The translations under genes were made by a program, and so were the position numbers. Under the pieces are notes generated by a model, which worked only from the letters and a program-made list of their open reading frames with translations, ran no database searches and had not been told where the DNA came from. Positions 16,538 through 25,851 of a DNA stretch of 64,000 nucleotides are shown in pieces (position 1 is the stretch's first letter; each line of letters opens with the position of its first letter). The DNA is from Limnohabitans sp. T6-5 (GTDB lineage Bacteria; Pseudomonadota; Gammaproteobacteria; Burkholderiales; Burkholderiaceae_C), in NCBI RefSeq assembly GCF_003063315.1, contig NZ_NERV01000005.1, positions 1 to 64,000 on the forward strand. The letters are read 5' to 3'.

Positions 16538-19276
16538 TCAACCCATGACTTCGCGCCACAGGGCCAGGATGGCGGCTTGTTCTCTGGTAAGGGTGCTGGG
16601 GACCACTTGGGTGGGTTCTTCGTTGAGACGCGCACGGTGTTGCAGGCGGCGCATTTCGCGATAGGCGTTGGCGGCGGCCTGGCCCAGGCCCATGGGCAGC
16701 AGGCCGACGGCTTCTGCGCGGATGAGCAGGGCGATGTTGCCGATGTTGTCGGCGAGTGCCGGGTGGGCGGCGGTGTGCAGCAGCACGAGGTATTGCACGG
16801 CGAATTCGGCGTCGACCATGCCGCCGGGGCTGTGTTTGACGTCAAAGCGCTCGGCTTTGACGGGGTGGCCCTGGCGCACGCGTTCGCGCATGGCGACGAT
16901 TTCGGCTTTGAGGCTGGCCGCGTCACGCGGGGCGCTGATGACGGCGTGGCGCACGGCGTCAAAGCGGGGCGCCAGGCTTGGCAGGCCCATGACGAAGCGG
17001 GCGCGGGTCATGGCCTGGTGTTCCCAGGTCCAGGCGGTGTTGCTGCCGCGTTGTTGCTGGTAGTCGGCGTAGGCTTCAAAGCGGGTGACGAGCAGGCCGG
17101 AGTTGCCGTTGGGGCGCAGGGCGGTGTCGATTTCGTAGAGGTCACCGTCGGCGGTTTTGACGGTCATCCAGTTGATCATTTTGCGCACGTAGCTGGCGTA
17201 GATTTCCTGGGCACGTTCATCTTCATCGTCGTACACAAACACGATGTCCAGGTCGCTGCCGTAGCCCAGCTCTTTGCCGCCCAATTTGCCGTAGCCGATG
17301 ATGGCAATCGCGGGTTCTTCGCGGTGGCGGTTTTTGAGGCGGCTCCAGCACCAGCGGGCGGTCACGCGCAGCACGGCGTCGGCCAGGGCGCTGAGGTCGT
17401 CGGCCACTTGTTCGACGGTGAGCACGCCTTCGACGTCACGCGCCAGGGTGCGAAATTGCTCGGCGTGGTGGGCGCGGCGCAGCAAATTCAACAGGCTTTC
17501 TTCGTCGTCTTCGCCGGTGCGTTGCAGGGCCACCAGGCGTGATTGCAGTTCGGCTTCAAATTCGGCGGCGTCAAAGCGGGTGTCAAACAGATTGCCACCG
17601 GCCAGCTCGTCAATCACGCCGGGGTGTTGCAGCAGGTAGCGGGCGGGCCATTTGGCCGCGCCCAGCAGGCGCAGCAGGCGTTCGTGCACCGAGGGGCGTT
17701 CGAGCATGAGGGCCAGGTAGCTTTCGCGGCGCAGCAGGGGTTCGATCCAGTCGACCATGCGCAGCACGGCTTCTTCGCTGACGCGGCCCGCTTCGAGCCA
17801 CTGGGCGGTGCGTTGCAGCAATCGCATGAGGCGGCCCCGGGCGTCGTCGCGCAGGGCTTGCACGCGGGGGTTGCCTGGCCACTGGGCCAATCGCTCGCCA
17901 ATGCGGCCGGTGAACAAGCTGGCGATGCCGCCCAGCTCGGCGGGTTCTCGTTGGCCGTTTTTGCCGTTGCAGGCTTTGCATTCGCGGTCGCCGCCCAGCA
18001 AGGTGTCAAATTCTTGCGCCACGATTTCGCGGTGCGCGTCCAGGGCACTGAGGAATTCGCCGGTGCTGGCGTAATCCAGGGTGTGGGCGATCCAGGCCAA
18101 GTCGTCGTCGCCCGTGGGCAACACATGGGTTTGCTGGTCGTCCAGGTATTGGATGCGGTGCTCGACCTGGCGCAAAAAGACATAGGCGGCACCGAGCGCC
18201 TGGGCCGTGGCCTGGGGCATGAGCCCGGCTTTGGCCACGCGTTGCAGGGCGTCGAGTGTGGGGCGGGTGCGCAGCTCAGGAAACTGCCCGCCGCGCACGA
18301 CTTGCAGCAGTTGCACGGTGAATTCGATTTCGCGGATGCCGCCGCGTGAGAGCTTGACGTCGTTGGCGCGTTCGGGGTGGCCGGCGCTGCGTTTGGCCGC
18401 GTGCTCGCGAATTTGCTGGTGAAGCGTGCGCAGCGATTCAAAGACGTTGTAGTCGAGGTAGCGGCGAAACACAAAGGGCAGCACCACGGCGCGCAGGGCC
18501 TGGGCCGAGCCGTTGACCACCGCGCTGCGCGGGGCGATGACGCGGCTTTTCATCCAGGCAAAGCGTTCCCATTCGCGGCCTTGGACCAGCAAATATTCTT
18601 CGAGCGCATCGAGCGAGACGACGCTGGGGCCGGAGTTGCCGTTGGGGCGCAGGGCCAGATCGACGCGAAACACAAAGCCGTGCTCGGTGGTCTCGCCGAT
18701 CAGGGCGTACATGCGTTTGACGGCGCGACTGAAGTATTCCTGGCACGAGACTTTGTGGCGGCCTTCGCTGTTGCCCAGGGTTTCGCCGTCTTCGTCGTAG
18801 ACGTAAATCAGGTCGATGTCGCTGGAGACGTTGAGTTCGCGGGCGCCCAGCTTGCCCATGCCGATGATCCACATTTCGGCGCGCTGACCATTGGGCTTGG
18901 TGGGCGCGCCGTGCAGGGCATCGAGGTCGGTCATGACGTGTTGCCAGGCGATGTCGAGGGTGACTTCGGCCAGCCACGTCATGCTGTGGGTGACCCCCTC
19001 CAGAGGCTGGCGGTGGTTGCAGTCGAGCTGGATGAGGCGTTCCAGCGTGAGTTGGCGCAGCACGCGCAGGGCCGCGCCGGTGTCCAGCCCTTTGGCGCTC
19101 AGGGCGGCGCAGGTGGTGTGCAGGCTGTCGCGGGTGGGCTGGCCGGGGGGCAGCAGGGGCAACCAGTCGGCATAGCGGCGTTGCAGGCGCTGCACGAAAC
19201 GGGAATACGAGGCCCCCTGGACGGGGGAAGCACCAAGGCGCGTTGGGTCAATGCCTGGGGTGGGACTGCCGGTCAT
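16538..19276 (-). CDS. glnE: Bifunctional glutamine synthetase adenylyltransferase/adenylyl-removing enzyme GlnE
   Basis: This 912-aa protein has the usual GlnE length. It adds AMP to, and removes it from, the regulatory tyrosine of glutamine synthetase, under control of PII and glutamine, so it tunes nitrogen assimilation in the cytoplasm. Two nucleotidyltransferase domains are visible. The N-terminal deadenylylase domain has GMGKLGARELN followed by SDIDLIYVYDEDGE (about residues 138-165). The C-terminal adenylylase domain has GYGKLGGKELGYGSDLDIVF (about residue 660), each followed by a helical domain. Start ATG at 19276 is preceded by AGGA. It is divergent from yhdP with 32 bp between start codons, so the two promoters must overlap. 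REP array 2 lies just past the stop. Confidence 0.97.
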   Translation of the reverse strand: MTGSPTPGIDPTRLGASPVQGASYSRFVQRLQRRYADWLPLLPPGQPTRDSLHTTCAALSAKGLDTGAALRVLRQLTLERLIQLDCNHRQPLEGVTHSMTWLAEVTLDIAWQHVMTDLDALHGAPTKPNGQRAEMWIIGMGKLGARELNVSSDIDLIYVYDEDGETLGNSEGRHKVSCQEYFSRAVKRMYALIGETTEHGFVFRVDLALRPNGNSGPSVVSLDALEEYLLVQGREWERFAWMKSRVIAPRSAVVNGSAQALRAVVLPFVFRRYLDYNVFESLRTLHQQIREHAAKRSAGHPERANDVKLSRGGIREIEFTVQLLQVVRGGQFPELRTRPTLDALQRVAKAGLMPQATAQALGAAYVFLRQVEHRIQYLDDQQTHVLPTGDDDLAWIAHTLDYASTGEFLSALDAHREIVAQEFDTLLGGDRECKACNGKNGQREPAELGGIASLFTGRIGERLAQWPGNPRVQALRDDARGRLMRLLQRTAQWLEAGRVSEEAVLRMVDWIEPLLRRESYLALMLERPSVHERLLRLLGAAKWPARYLLQHPGVIDELAGGNLFDTRFDAAEFEAELQSRLVALQRTGEDDEESLLNLLRRAHHAEQFRTLARDVEGVLTVEQVADDLSALADAVLRVTARWCWSRLKNRHREEPAIAIIGYGKLGGKELGYGSDLDIVFVYDDEDERAQEIYASYVRKMINWMTVKTADGDLYEIDTALRPNGNSGLLVTRFEAYADYQQQRGSNTAWTWEHQAMTRARFVMGLPSLAPRFDAVRHAVISAPRDAASLKAEIVAMRERVRQGHPVKAERFDVKHSPGGMVDAEFAVQYLVLLHTAAHPALADNIGNIALLIRAEAVGLLPMGLGQAAANAYREMRRLQHRARLNEEPTQVVPSTLTREQAAILALWREVMG

Positions 19277-19308
19277 AATTCCTGCTGACTTTCTGAATCA
19301 AAACTTTT

Positions 19309-22300
19309 GTGCTGTCTTTGCCCCGATTTCCCCGTTTGAACGCTGCGTTTTCCCGTGCTTGGCGGGTGCTCGCCTGGGGTTTGCTGGCCTTGGGGTTGGT
19401 GCTGGGCATGGCCTGGGGGGTGCTGCATTTTTGGATTGTGCCGCGAATCGGTGACTACCGCCCTGACCTGGAACGCTTGGCCGGACGCAGCATCGGGGTA
19501 CCGGTGCGCATCGGTCAGCTGACGGCCGAATCGACCGGCTGGGCCCCGTCTTTTGAGCTGCGCGACATTGAATTGCTGGACGTGCAGGGGCGCACGGCGC
19601 TGCGCCTGCCCCGGGTGATGGTGGCCATCAGCGTGCGTTCGCTGTTGGGCCTGGGCCTGGAGCAGCTGGTGCTGGACTCCCCCGAGCTGGATGTGCGGCG
19701 CACGGCCCAAGGCCATTGGCAGGTAGCCGGTCTGGACATGCAGCGCAGCCCGCAAGGCGACAGCGACAGCGCCGACTGGCTGTTTGCGCAGCGCGAGGTG
19801 ATCGTGCGCGGGGGCACCGTGCGCTGGACGGACGAGCAGGCCACCACCCCACTGAGCACGCACCCCCAGACCGCCCCGCAGACGCTGGCATTGCGCGAGC
19901 TGGATGTGGTGCTGCGCAATTCCATCCGGCACCACGAGGTGCGGCTTGACGCCACGCCCCCCGAAGGCTGGGGAGCACGCTTTGTGGTCATGGCCCGCAT
20001 GGGGCGGGGGATTTTGTCCACCCACCCGGGGCGGCTGGCCGATTGGTCGGGCCCGGTGTATGCCTACTTTCCTCAGGTCGATCTGCCGCAATGGCAGCAG
20101 CAGATCGGGCCACAGTTGCAACAGATGTTGCCCAAGGACCTGGGCATTCGCTCTGGGCACGGCGCTTTGCGTGTGTGGAGCGATGTGGCGCTGGGCCAAT
20201 GGACGGGGGGCACGGCCGATGTGGACCTGACGGACTTGCAGGTAGAAGTCGGGACAAAGCAGGACGAGCCCCCCAGCCCGCTGGTGTTTGAGCGCCTGTC
20301 GGGGCGCGTGGCCGGGCGGCTGAGCGCCACGGGTTTTGAGCTGTCCACCCGCGATCTGGCCTTTGCCAGCTCGCAGATCAGCGCGCACGACCTGGCCTGG
20401 CCTGGCGGCAACATGGCGCTTGAGGTCACCCACGCGCAAGGCAGCAGCCCGGCCAAGGGGCGCTTGCAGGCCGATCACCTGGACTTGCAGGCCTTGCGCG
20501 AGGTGGCGTTGCACCTGCCTTTGCCAACCCAGCTCGCCAAGCTGCTGGAACAGCGCGAAATCAGCGGCGAGCTGGCGTCTTTGCAATGGCGCTGGCAAGG
20601 CGATTGGCAAGCCCCGCCCACTTACAGCGTGCAAGCCAGCCTGAACCGGCTGAGCTTGCCGCCTGCGGCATGGGCCCCGGTGAACCCGTCCTCGACGTCA
20701 GCATCCGCCCCACCCGCTTGGCCCGGCGTGCGAGACGCACAGCTCAAGCTGGACATGACCGAGACCAACGGGCGCGTGCAGCTGAGCATGGACGAGGGCG
20801 CCGCCGTGTTCCTGCCGGGCATTCTGGAAGAGTCCGAAGTGCCCGTGCGCAGCCTGCAGGCCGACGCCAGCTGGAAGCGCCAAAAGGGGCGTTGGGATGT
20901 GCCGCAGTGGCGGCTCCAACTGGCCAACGCCGACCTGCAAGGCGAGTGGCACGGCCAGTGGCACAGTGCGCCCGGGGGCCACGGGCCGGGCGTGCTGGAC
21001 TTGCAGGGCCAGATCACCCAGGCCGATGTCGCACGCGCGCACCGCTATTTGCCGGTCCATCTGTCGGCGCAAGTGCGCCACTATGTGCGCGATGCATGGG
21101 TCAAGGGCAGCTACAACAATGTGCAGGTGAAGATCAAAGGTGATTTGTCGCGCCTGCCATTTGCCAACGCCAAAGAAGGCGAGTTCCGATTTGCCGGGCG
21201 GCTGCGCGATGTCGATTTCGACTACATCCCGGCGGCCTTGTTGCCTGCCCCGGTGCCGCCCGCCAAGAGTTTGCCCTGGCCACGGCTGACGGGGGTGAAT
21301 GGTTTGCTGGTGTTTGACCGCCTGAGCATGAAGCTGTCGGATGCGTCGGCGCGCTTTGGTGAAGGCCGCACAGCGCCTGCTTTGACCAGTGCCCAAGCCG
21401 AGATCGCCGACATGTCGCACAACGCCACGGTGAATGTGTCACTGGAGCACAAAGGCCCGGCCACCCAGCTGCTGGCTGCGGTGCAACAGTCGCCGGTGGA
21501 CCGTTTGCTGGGTGGCGTGCTGCACGATACCCAGGCCACCGGCACGCTGCAAACCCGACTGAAGCTGAGCCTGCCCTTGCAAGCGCTGCACAACACCAAG
21601 GTGCAAGGCAGTGTGGTGCTGACTGGCAATGACCTGCGCATCACGCCTGCCATGCCCACGCTGAGCAAGGCGCAAGGCACGCTTCAATTCACCGAAAACG
21701 GCTTGGGCCTGCAGGGCGTGCAGGCGCGTTGGTTGGGCGGACCCGTGCGCATTGACGGCGCCCTGCGCCTTGCCCCCGGCGACAACGATCCGCCCGCGCT
21801 GCTGCGCATGCAAGGTCAGATCAGCGCCGATGGCCTGCGCGAGGCCAAAGACGTGGCACTGGCCAACCTGCTGGCCCGGCACGCCAGTGGCAGCACCAGC
21901 TACACCGCCACACTGGGGTGGCGATCCGGCCAGCCCGAGCTGACGGTGCAAAGCCAGCTTGAGGGCCTGGCGCTGAAGCTGCCTGCGCCTTTGGGCAAGA
22001 GCGCGGCCAGCAGCTTGCCGCTGTCGCTGCGCACACGGGTGCTGGGCCAAGGTGGGCAGTTGCGCGACCAGATTCAACTGGAGCTGGGGCGCATCGCTTC
22101 GGTCAACTACTTGCGTGACCTGAGCGGCGCGGCGCCCGTGGTCTTGCGCGGCAGCCTGACCCTCGGAGCCACCAACCCCCAAGCGGCGGCGCTGCCCGAT
22201 TCGGGCGTGTCGGCCACGGTGGCGCTGGATCAGCTGTTGGTGGACGAATGGGAGGCGCTGTGGCCTGCGTCTGCAGCCCCTTCACCGGGGGCAGCGACAG

Positions 22301-23463
22301 CCCAAAGTGGCATCCCGGCCGAGCTGCTGGGCTATGTGCCCACCCGCATGGCCCTGCAGGTGGGCACGCTCACGGCCGATGGCCGCACCTTGCACCAGGT
22401 GGTGGCCGGTGGAACACGCGACGGCCTGACCTGGCGGGCCAACGTGGATGCCCGCGAACTCGATGGCCATCTGGCATTTCGACAGGCCACCGAAGAGCAA
22501 CCCGGCCAGTTGTATGCGCGGCTGGCCCGGCTGAACCTGCCGCCGTCGAGTGTGGCCGCAGTCGAGACCCTGCTGGAGGCGCCCCCCATCAACCTGCCCG
22601 CGCTGGACATCGTGATCGAACAACTGGAGTTGCGCGGCAAGAAACTGGGCCGCGTGGAAATTGAGGCCGTGAACAGCGAACCCCAGCGCACACGGGGCAA
22701 GTCGGGGCGCGAGTGGCAGCTCAACAAATTCAACCTGAGCGTGCCCGAGGCCACGCTGCGCAGCACCGGCAAATGGATGACCGCCAGTGACGGCAACAAC
22801 ACACGCAAAACCGAGATGAATTTCCGGCTCGACGTGAACAACGCGGGCGCCTTGCTCACGCGGCTGGGCACCCCCGAGGCTTTGCGCGGCGGCACCGGTC
22901 AGCTCGAAGGGCAGATCAGCTGGCAAGGCTCGCCGATGGCGCTGCATTACCCCAGCCTGAGCGGGCAATTCGCCATCAAGATGGGGCGCGGCCAGTTCCT
23001 CAAGGCCGATGCGGGCGCGGCCAAGCTGCTGGGCGTGCTGAGTTTGCAGGCCTTGCCCCGGCGCTTGCTGCTGGATTTTCGGGACGTGTTTTCTGAAGGT
23101 TTTGCCTTCGATTCGGTGCAAGGCGATGTGAGCATCCTGCAAGGCATGGCACACACCCAAAATTTGCAGATCAAGGGCATCAATGCGCTGGTGCAGCTCG
23201 AAGGCCTGGCGGACATCGCCCACGAAACGCAGAAGCTGCATGTGCTCATCCTGCCCGAGGTGGATGCGGGCACCGCGTCTTTGCTGGCCGGCATTGCGGT
23301 CAACCCGGTGGTGGGCCTGACCTCGTTTTTGGCGCAGTTGTTTTTGCAAAACCCGCTGGCCCGCGCCAACTCGCAGGAATTCCTCATCGACGGCAGCTGG
23401 ACCGAGCCCCGCGTCACCCGAATCGTGACGCCCGTGCCGAACCCCGCACCGCGCGCACCATGA
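19309..23463 (+). CDS. yhdP: YhdP-family AsmA-like envelope protein
   Basis: This 1384-aa protein starts at GTG 19309. It has an N-terminal membrane anchor (about residues 17-42, AWGLLALGLVLGMAWGVL), a long repetitive beta-rich periplasmic body (DUF3971-like), and a C-terminal AsmA-type domain (about residues 1000-1370) ending in a TxFLAQ(L)FLQNPLARANSQEF segment typical of YhdP. Family knowledge: YhdP, TamB and YdbH form inner-to-outer membrane bridges that move phospholipids and support outer-membrane integrity. The full family length is present. It is divergent from glnE, an arrangement common in Burkholderiales. Pseudomonas-like REP sequences follow the stop and may end or stabilise the transcript. 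Confidence 0.93.
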   Translation: MLSLPRFPRLNAAFSRAWRVLAWGLLALGLVLGMAWGVLHFWIVPRIGDYRPDLERLAGRSIGVPVRIGQLTAESTGWAPSFELRDIELLDVQGRTALRLPRVMVAISVRSLLGLGLEQLVLDSPELDVRRTAQGHWQVAGLDMQRSPQGDSDSADWLFAQREVIVRGGTVRWTDEQATTPLSTHPQTAPQTLALRELDVVLRNSIRHHEVRLDATPPEGWGARFVVMARMGRGILSTHPGRLADWSGPVYAYFPQVDLPQWQQQIGPQLQQMLPKDLGIRSGHGALRVWSDVALGQWTGGTADVDLTDLQVEVGTKQDEPPSPLVFERLSGRVAGRLSATGFELSTRDLAFASSQISAHDLAWPGGNMALEVTHAQGSSPAKGRLQADHLDLQALREVALHLPLPTQLAKLLEQREISGELASLQWRWQGDWQAPPTYSVQASLNRLSLPPAAWAPVNPSSTSASAPPAWPGVRDAQLKLDMTETNGRVQLSMDEGAAVFLPGILEESEVPVRSLQADASWKRQKGRWDVPQWRLQLANADLQGEWHGQWHSAPGGHGPGVLDLQGQITQADVARAHRYLPVHLSAQVRHYVRDAWVKGSYNNVQVKIKGDLSRLPFANAKEGEFRFAGRLRDVDFDYIPAALLPAPVPPAKSLPWPRLTGVNGLLVFDRLSMKLSDASARFGEGRTAPALTSAQAEIADMSHNATVNVSLEHKGPATQLLAAVQQSPVDRLLGGVLHDTQATGTLQTRLKLSLPLQALHNTKVQGSVVLTGNDLRITPAMPTLSKAQGTLQFTENGLGLQGVQARWLGGPVRIDGALRLAPGDNDPPALLRMQGQISADGLREAKDVALANLLARHASGSTSYTATLGWRSGQPELTVQSQLEGLALKLPAPLGKSAASSLPLSLRTRVLGQGGQLRDQIQLELGRIASVNYLRDLSGAAPVVLRGSLTLGATNPQAAALPDSGVSATVALDQLLVDEWEALWPASAAPSPGAATAQSGIPAELLGYVPTRMALQVGTLTADGRTLHQVVAGGTRDGLTWRANVDARELDGHLAFRQATEEQPGQLYARLARLNLPPSSVAAVETLLEAPPINLPALDIVIEQLELRGKKLGRVEIEAVNSEPQRTRGKSGREWQLNKFNLSVPEATLRSTGKWMTASDGNNTRKTEMNFRLDVNNAGALLTRLGTPEALRGGTGQLEGQISWQGSPMALHYPSLSGQFAIKMGRGQFLKADAGAAKLLGVLSLQALPRRLLLDFRDVFSEGFAFDSVQGDVSILQGMAHTQNLQIKGINALVQLEGLADIAHETQKLHVLILPEVDAGTASLLAGIAVNPVVGLTSFLAQLFLQNPLARANSQEFLIDGSWTEPRVTRIVTPVPNPAPRAP

Positions 23464-23483
23464 AACACAGGGCGCACCTCTTT

Positions 23484-23593
23484 GCAGGAGCCAGCCCTGC
23501 TGGCGATAGGGCGCGCATCTTTGTAGGAGCCAGCCCTGCTGGCGATAGCGCGCCTGCGGTCCGCAGGCGTTTCGCTTGCAAGGCAAGCTCCTA
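23484..23593. repeat. Second REP family: three GTAGGAGC-type repeats
   Basis: Two direct copies of a REP element with the palindrome GCCAGC...GCTGGC lie at 23484-23509 and 23523-23548 (the second with an intact GTAG foot). A third, inverted copy at 23571-23593 has a different stem (GCTTGC/GCAAGG type). A strong hairpin, CGCCTGCGG/CGCAGGCG, sits between them at about 23549-23570. These resemble the REP elements common in Pseudomonas and differ from the GTAGGTCGG family elsewhere in the window. They lie between yhdP and the sensor kinase. Confidence 0.75.
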
Positions 23594-23691
23594 CAGAACA
23601 GCCCGCTACAAAACAGCCTCTTACAGATCACACACCTGCATGCCAACCCTTGTCGCTGGACACGCCCATCAAACCTCACCGGAGCGCTGCC

Positions 23692-25752
23692 ATGCGTGAT
23701 GGACTGGGCACACGTTTTCGCAGCGCTTTGGCGTCCTGGACTGCGGTGGACAGCGCATCACCCTGGAGTTTGCGGCGCCGTTCTTTGTGGGCGGCGCTGA
23801 TTGCCCTGGTGATTGCCGTGCTGGTCACGCTGGTGTGGCTGGCCGGGCGTTACGAGGCCAGCCAGGTGCAGGCCGAGCTGGAACGCGACACGGCCGACGC
23901 CGTGAGCGATTTGCGCAGCAGCCTGTCGCGCCATGTGCAGGCGGTGCAGGCGCTGCAATCGGAGCCCTATGGGCTGAGCACCTGGCTGCCCGAGGCACTG
24001 GCGCTGTTGCGGCAAAACCGCGACTGGCTGCGCGTGGAGTGGCGTGACCCGCGCTGGCAGTTGCTGGCCCACGCCGACTCGCCCTTGCGCGCACCGCCGT
24101 TTGAGCGCACCGCCCGACAGGATGTCATCAACGATGCCCTGCAGGCTTGCCAACGGGCGCAGCGCTTCAATGGCCCGGCGTATTCGAGCACCTATTACCT
24201 GCCCCAGTCAGACGGCTTGGGCATGGAGGTGATGGAGCTGTGCCTGCCGCAAGTCCAGCTCGGTCAGCTGGTGGGCTTCACGGTGGTGACTTACAGCCTG
24301 CAAGAGCTGCTGGCCGAGCGGCTGGGGCCGAGCTTTGGGCGACGCAACGAACTCTCGTTCATCGAGCCCGATGGCACGCGGCTGGCCATCTCGGGGGCGC
24401 ACCGCCGGGGCCTGCGCGTGTTCACCACGCAGCAGCTGGTGGACTTGCCGGGGACCACCCTGGTGCTGCGCATGGACGGGCGGCGTGGCGAGCCCGACCT
24501 GTTTCCCAACGTGCTCACGGCGCTGGTGACCGGCATGTCGATTGCGCTGATCACGGTGATGGTCTTGCTGGTCAAGGACTCGCGTCGGCGCCTGAAGGCC
24601 GAGCGCGATCTGGCCGAGGCGCTGGCTTTTCGCAAGGCCATGGAGGACTCGCTGGTCACCGGCTTGCGCGCGCGTGACCAGCAAGGGCGCATCACCTATG
24701 TGAACCCGGCGTTTTGCCAGATGGTCGGCTGGGAGGCCGAAGACTTGCTGGGCCGCAACGCGCCCATGCCCTATTGGCCGCCCGAGATGGTGGACGAGTA
24801 CCAGCAGCGCCAGGCCATCCGGCTGGCGGGCAATGCGCCACCGCGTGAGGGGTTCGAGTCGGTGTTCATGCGCCAGGACGGCACGCGCTTTCCGGTGCTC
24901 ATCATCGAGGCACCGCTGATCAGCGTGCGCGGCGAGCAGACCGGCTGGATGGGCGCGGTCATCGACATCAGCGAGCAGCGCCGGGTGGAAGAGCTTTCAC
25001 GCGCCAGCCAGGAACGCCTGCAAGCCACCGCCCGTCTGGCCACCGTGGGCGAGATGGCTTCGCTGCTGAGCCACGAGCTGAACCAGCCGCTGGCGGCCAT
25101 TGCCAGCTATGCCAACGGCTCGCTCAACCTGCTGCGCGACCCGGGTGCACAGCCGCAAACCCTGGAAGACGTGCACATGGCGCTGCGCCGCATTGCCGAG
25201 CAGGCGGGCCGAGCCGGGCGGGTAATCAACAGCGTGCACGACTTCGTGCGCCGCCGCGACCAGGCACGCGAAGCCGTGGCCCCGCAAGCCTTGCTGGACG
25301 CCATTGCCCCGCTGGTCAACCTGCAGGCGCGCAAGCTGCAAGTGCGGGTGCTGACCCGCGTGGAGCCCAAGCTGCCCAGCGTGTGGTGCGACCGCACCAT
25401 GGTCGAGCAGGTGCTTTTGAACCTGGCACGCAACGGCATGCAGGCCATGGACCGCCCCGAATGCCGCGACCGCGTGCTGGTGCTGCAAGCCAAACGCGCC
25501 GCCTCGAACGCCGAACACAGCTGGGTCGAATTTGCCGTGACCGACGTGGGCACCGGCATTGAAGCGGACGTGGCCGAGCAACTGTTCACCCCGTTTTTCA
25601 CCACCAAAGCCGAAGGCATGGGCCTGGGCCTGAGCCTGTGCCGCACCGTGGTCGAGCAACACGGCGGCCACCTCGACTACGAAGCCCAAGACCCCAAAGG
25701 CACCGTCTTCAGATTCACCCTGCCCGCTACGCGTGTCGGACCAGAAGCGTGA
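23692..25752 (+). CDS. dctS: PAS-domain sensor histidine kinase, DctS-like
   Basis: The start at ATG 23692 is chosen for its GGAG site 7 nt upstream; the frame is open back to a TTG at 23650. The product is 686 aa. Two membrane segments (about residues 31-52 and 275-297) enclose a periplasmic sensor domain. A PAS domain follows (about 325-440, GLRARDQQGRITYVNPAF), then HisKA with the phospho-acceptor in LLSHELNQPLAAI (His 461) and an HATPase domain (NLARNGMQAM, VTDVGTGI, FTPFFTTK, GMGLGLSLC). Length and PAS region match DctS, the C4-dicarboxylate sensor. No TRAP transporter genes are visible, so the ligand is an inference. The expected regulator gene is not adjacent; a DctR-type gene on the same strand lies at 43622, beyond the giant adhesin. 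Confidence 0.85.
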   Translation: MRDGLGTRFRSALASWTAVDSASPWSLRRRSLWAALIALVIAVLVTLVWLAGRYEASQVQAELERDTADAVSDLRSSLSRHVQAVQALQSEPYGLSTWLPEALALLRQNRDWLRVEWRDPRWQLLAHADSPLRAPPFERTARQDVINDALQACQRAQRFNGPAYSSTYYLPQSDGLGMEVMELCLPQVQLGQLVGFTVVTYSLQELLAERLGPSFGRRNELSFIEPDGTRLAISGAHRRGLRVFTTQQLVDLPGTTLVLRMDGRRGEPDLFPNVLTALVTGMSIALITVMVLLVKDSRRRLKAERDLAEALAFRKAMEDSLVTGLRARDQQGRITYVNPAFCQMVGWEAEDLLGRNAPMPYWPPEMVDEYQQRQAIRLAGNAPPREGFESVFMRQDGTRFPVLIIEAPLISVRGEQTGWMGAVIDISEQRRVEELSRASQERLQATARLATVGEMASLLSHELNQPLAAIASYANGSLNLLRDPGAQPQTLEDVHMALRRIAEQAGRAGRVINSVHDFVRRRDQAREAVAPQALLDAIAPLVNLQARKLQVRVLTRVEPKLPSVWCDRTMVEQVLLNLARNGMQAMDRPECRDRVLVLQAKRAASNAEHSWVEFAVTDVGTGIEADVAEQLFTPFFTTKAEGMGLGLSLCRTVVEQHGGHLDYEAQDPKGTVFRFTLPATRVGPEA

Positions 25753-25762
25753 GAGATCTGCG

Positions 25763-25819
25763 TAGGACGGGTATTTGTGGGACGGGTATTCGTAGGACGT
25801 CGGCTTCAGCCCCGACATG
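25763..25819. repeat. Degenerate REP elements after dctS
   Basis: Immediately after the dctS stop are three short GTAGGACGGGTA-type fragments and one hairpin (GTCGG...CCCCGAC around a CTTCAG core) of the GGCT/AGCC REP subtype. They mark the left border of the 18-kb segment separating dctS from dctR. Confidence 0.55.
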
Positions 25820-25851
25820 AGCCTGTGCCGAGCCCACAACGTCAGACCTGA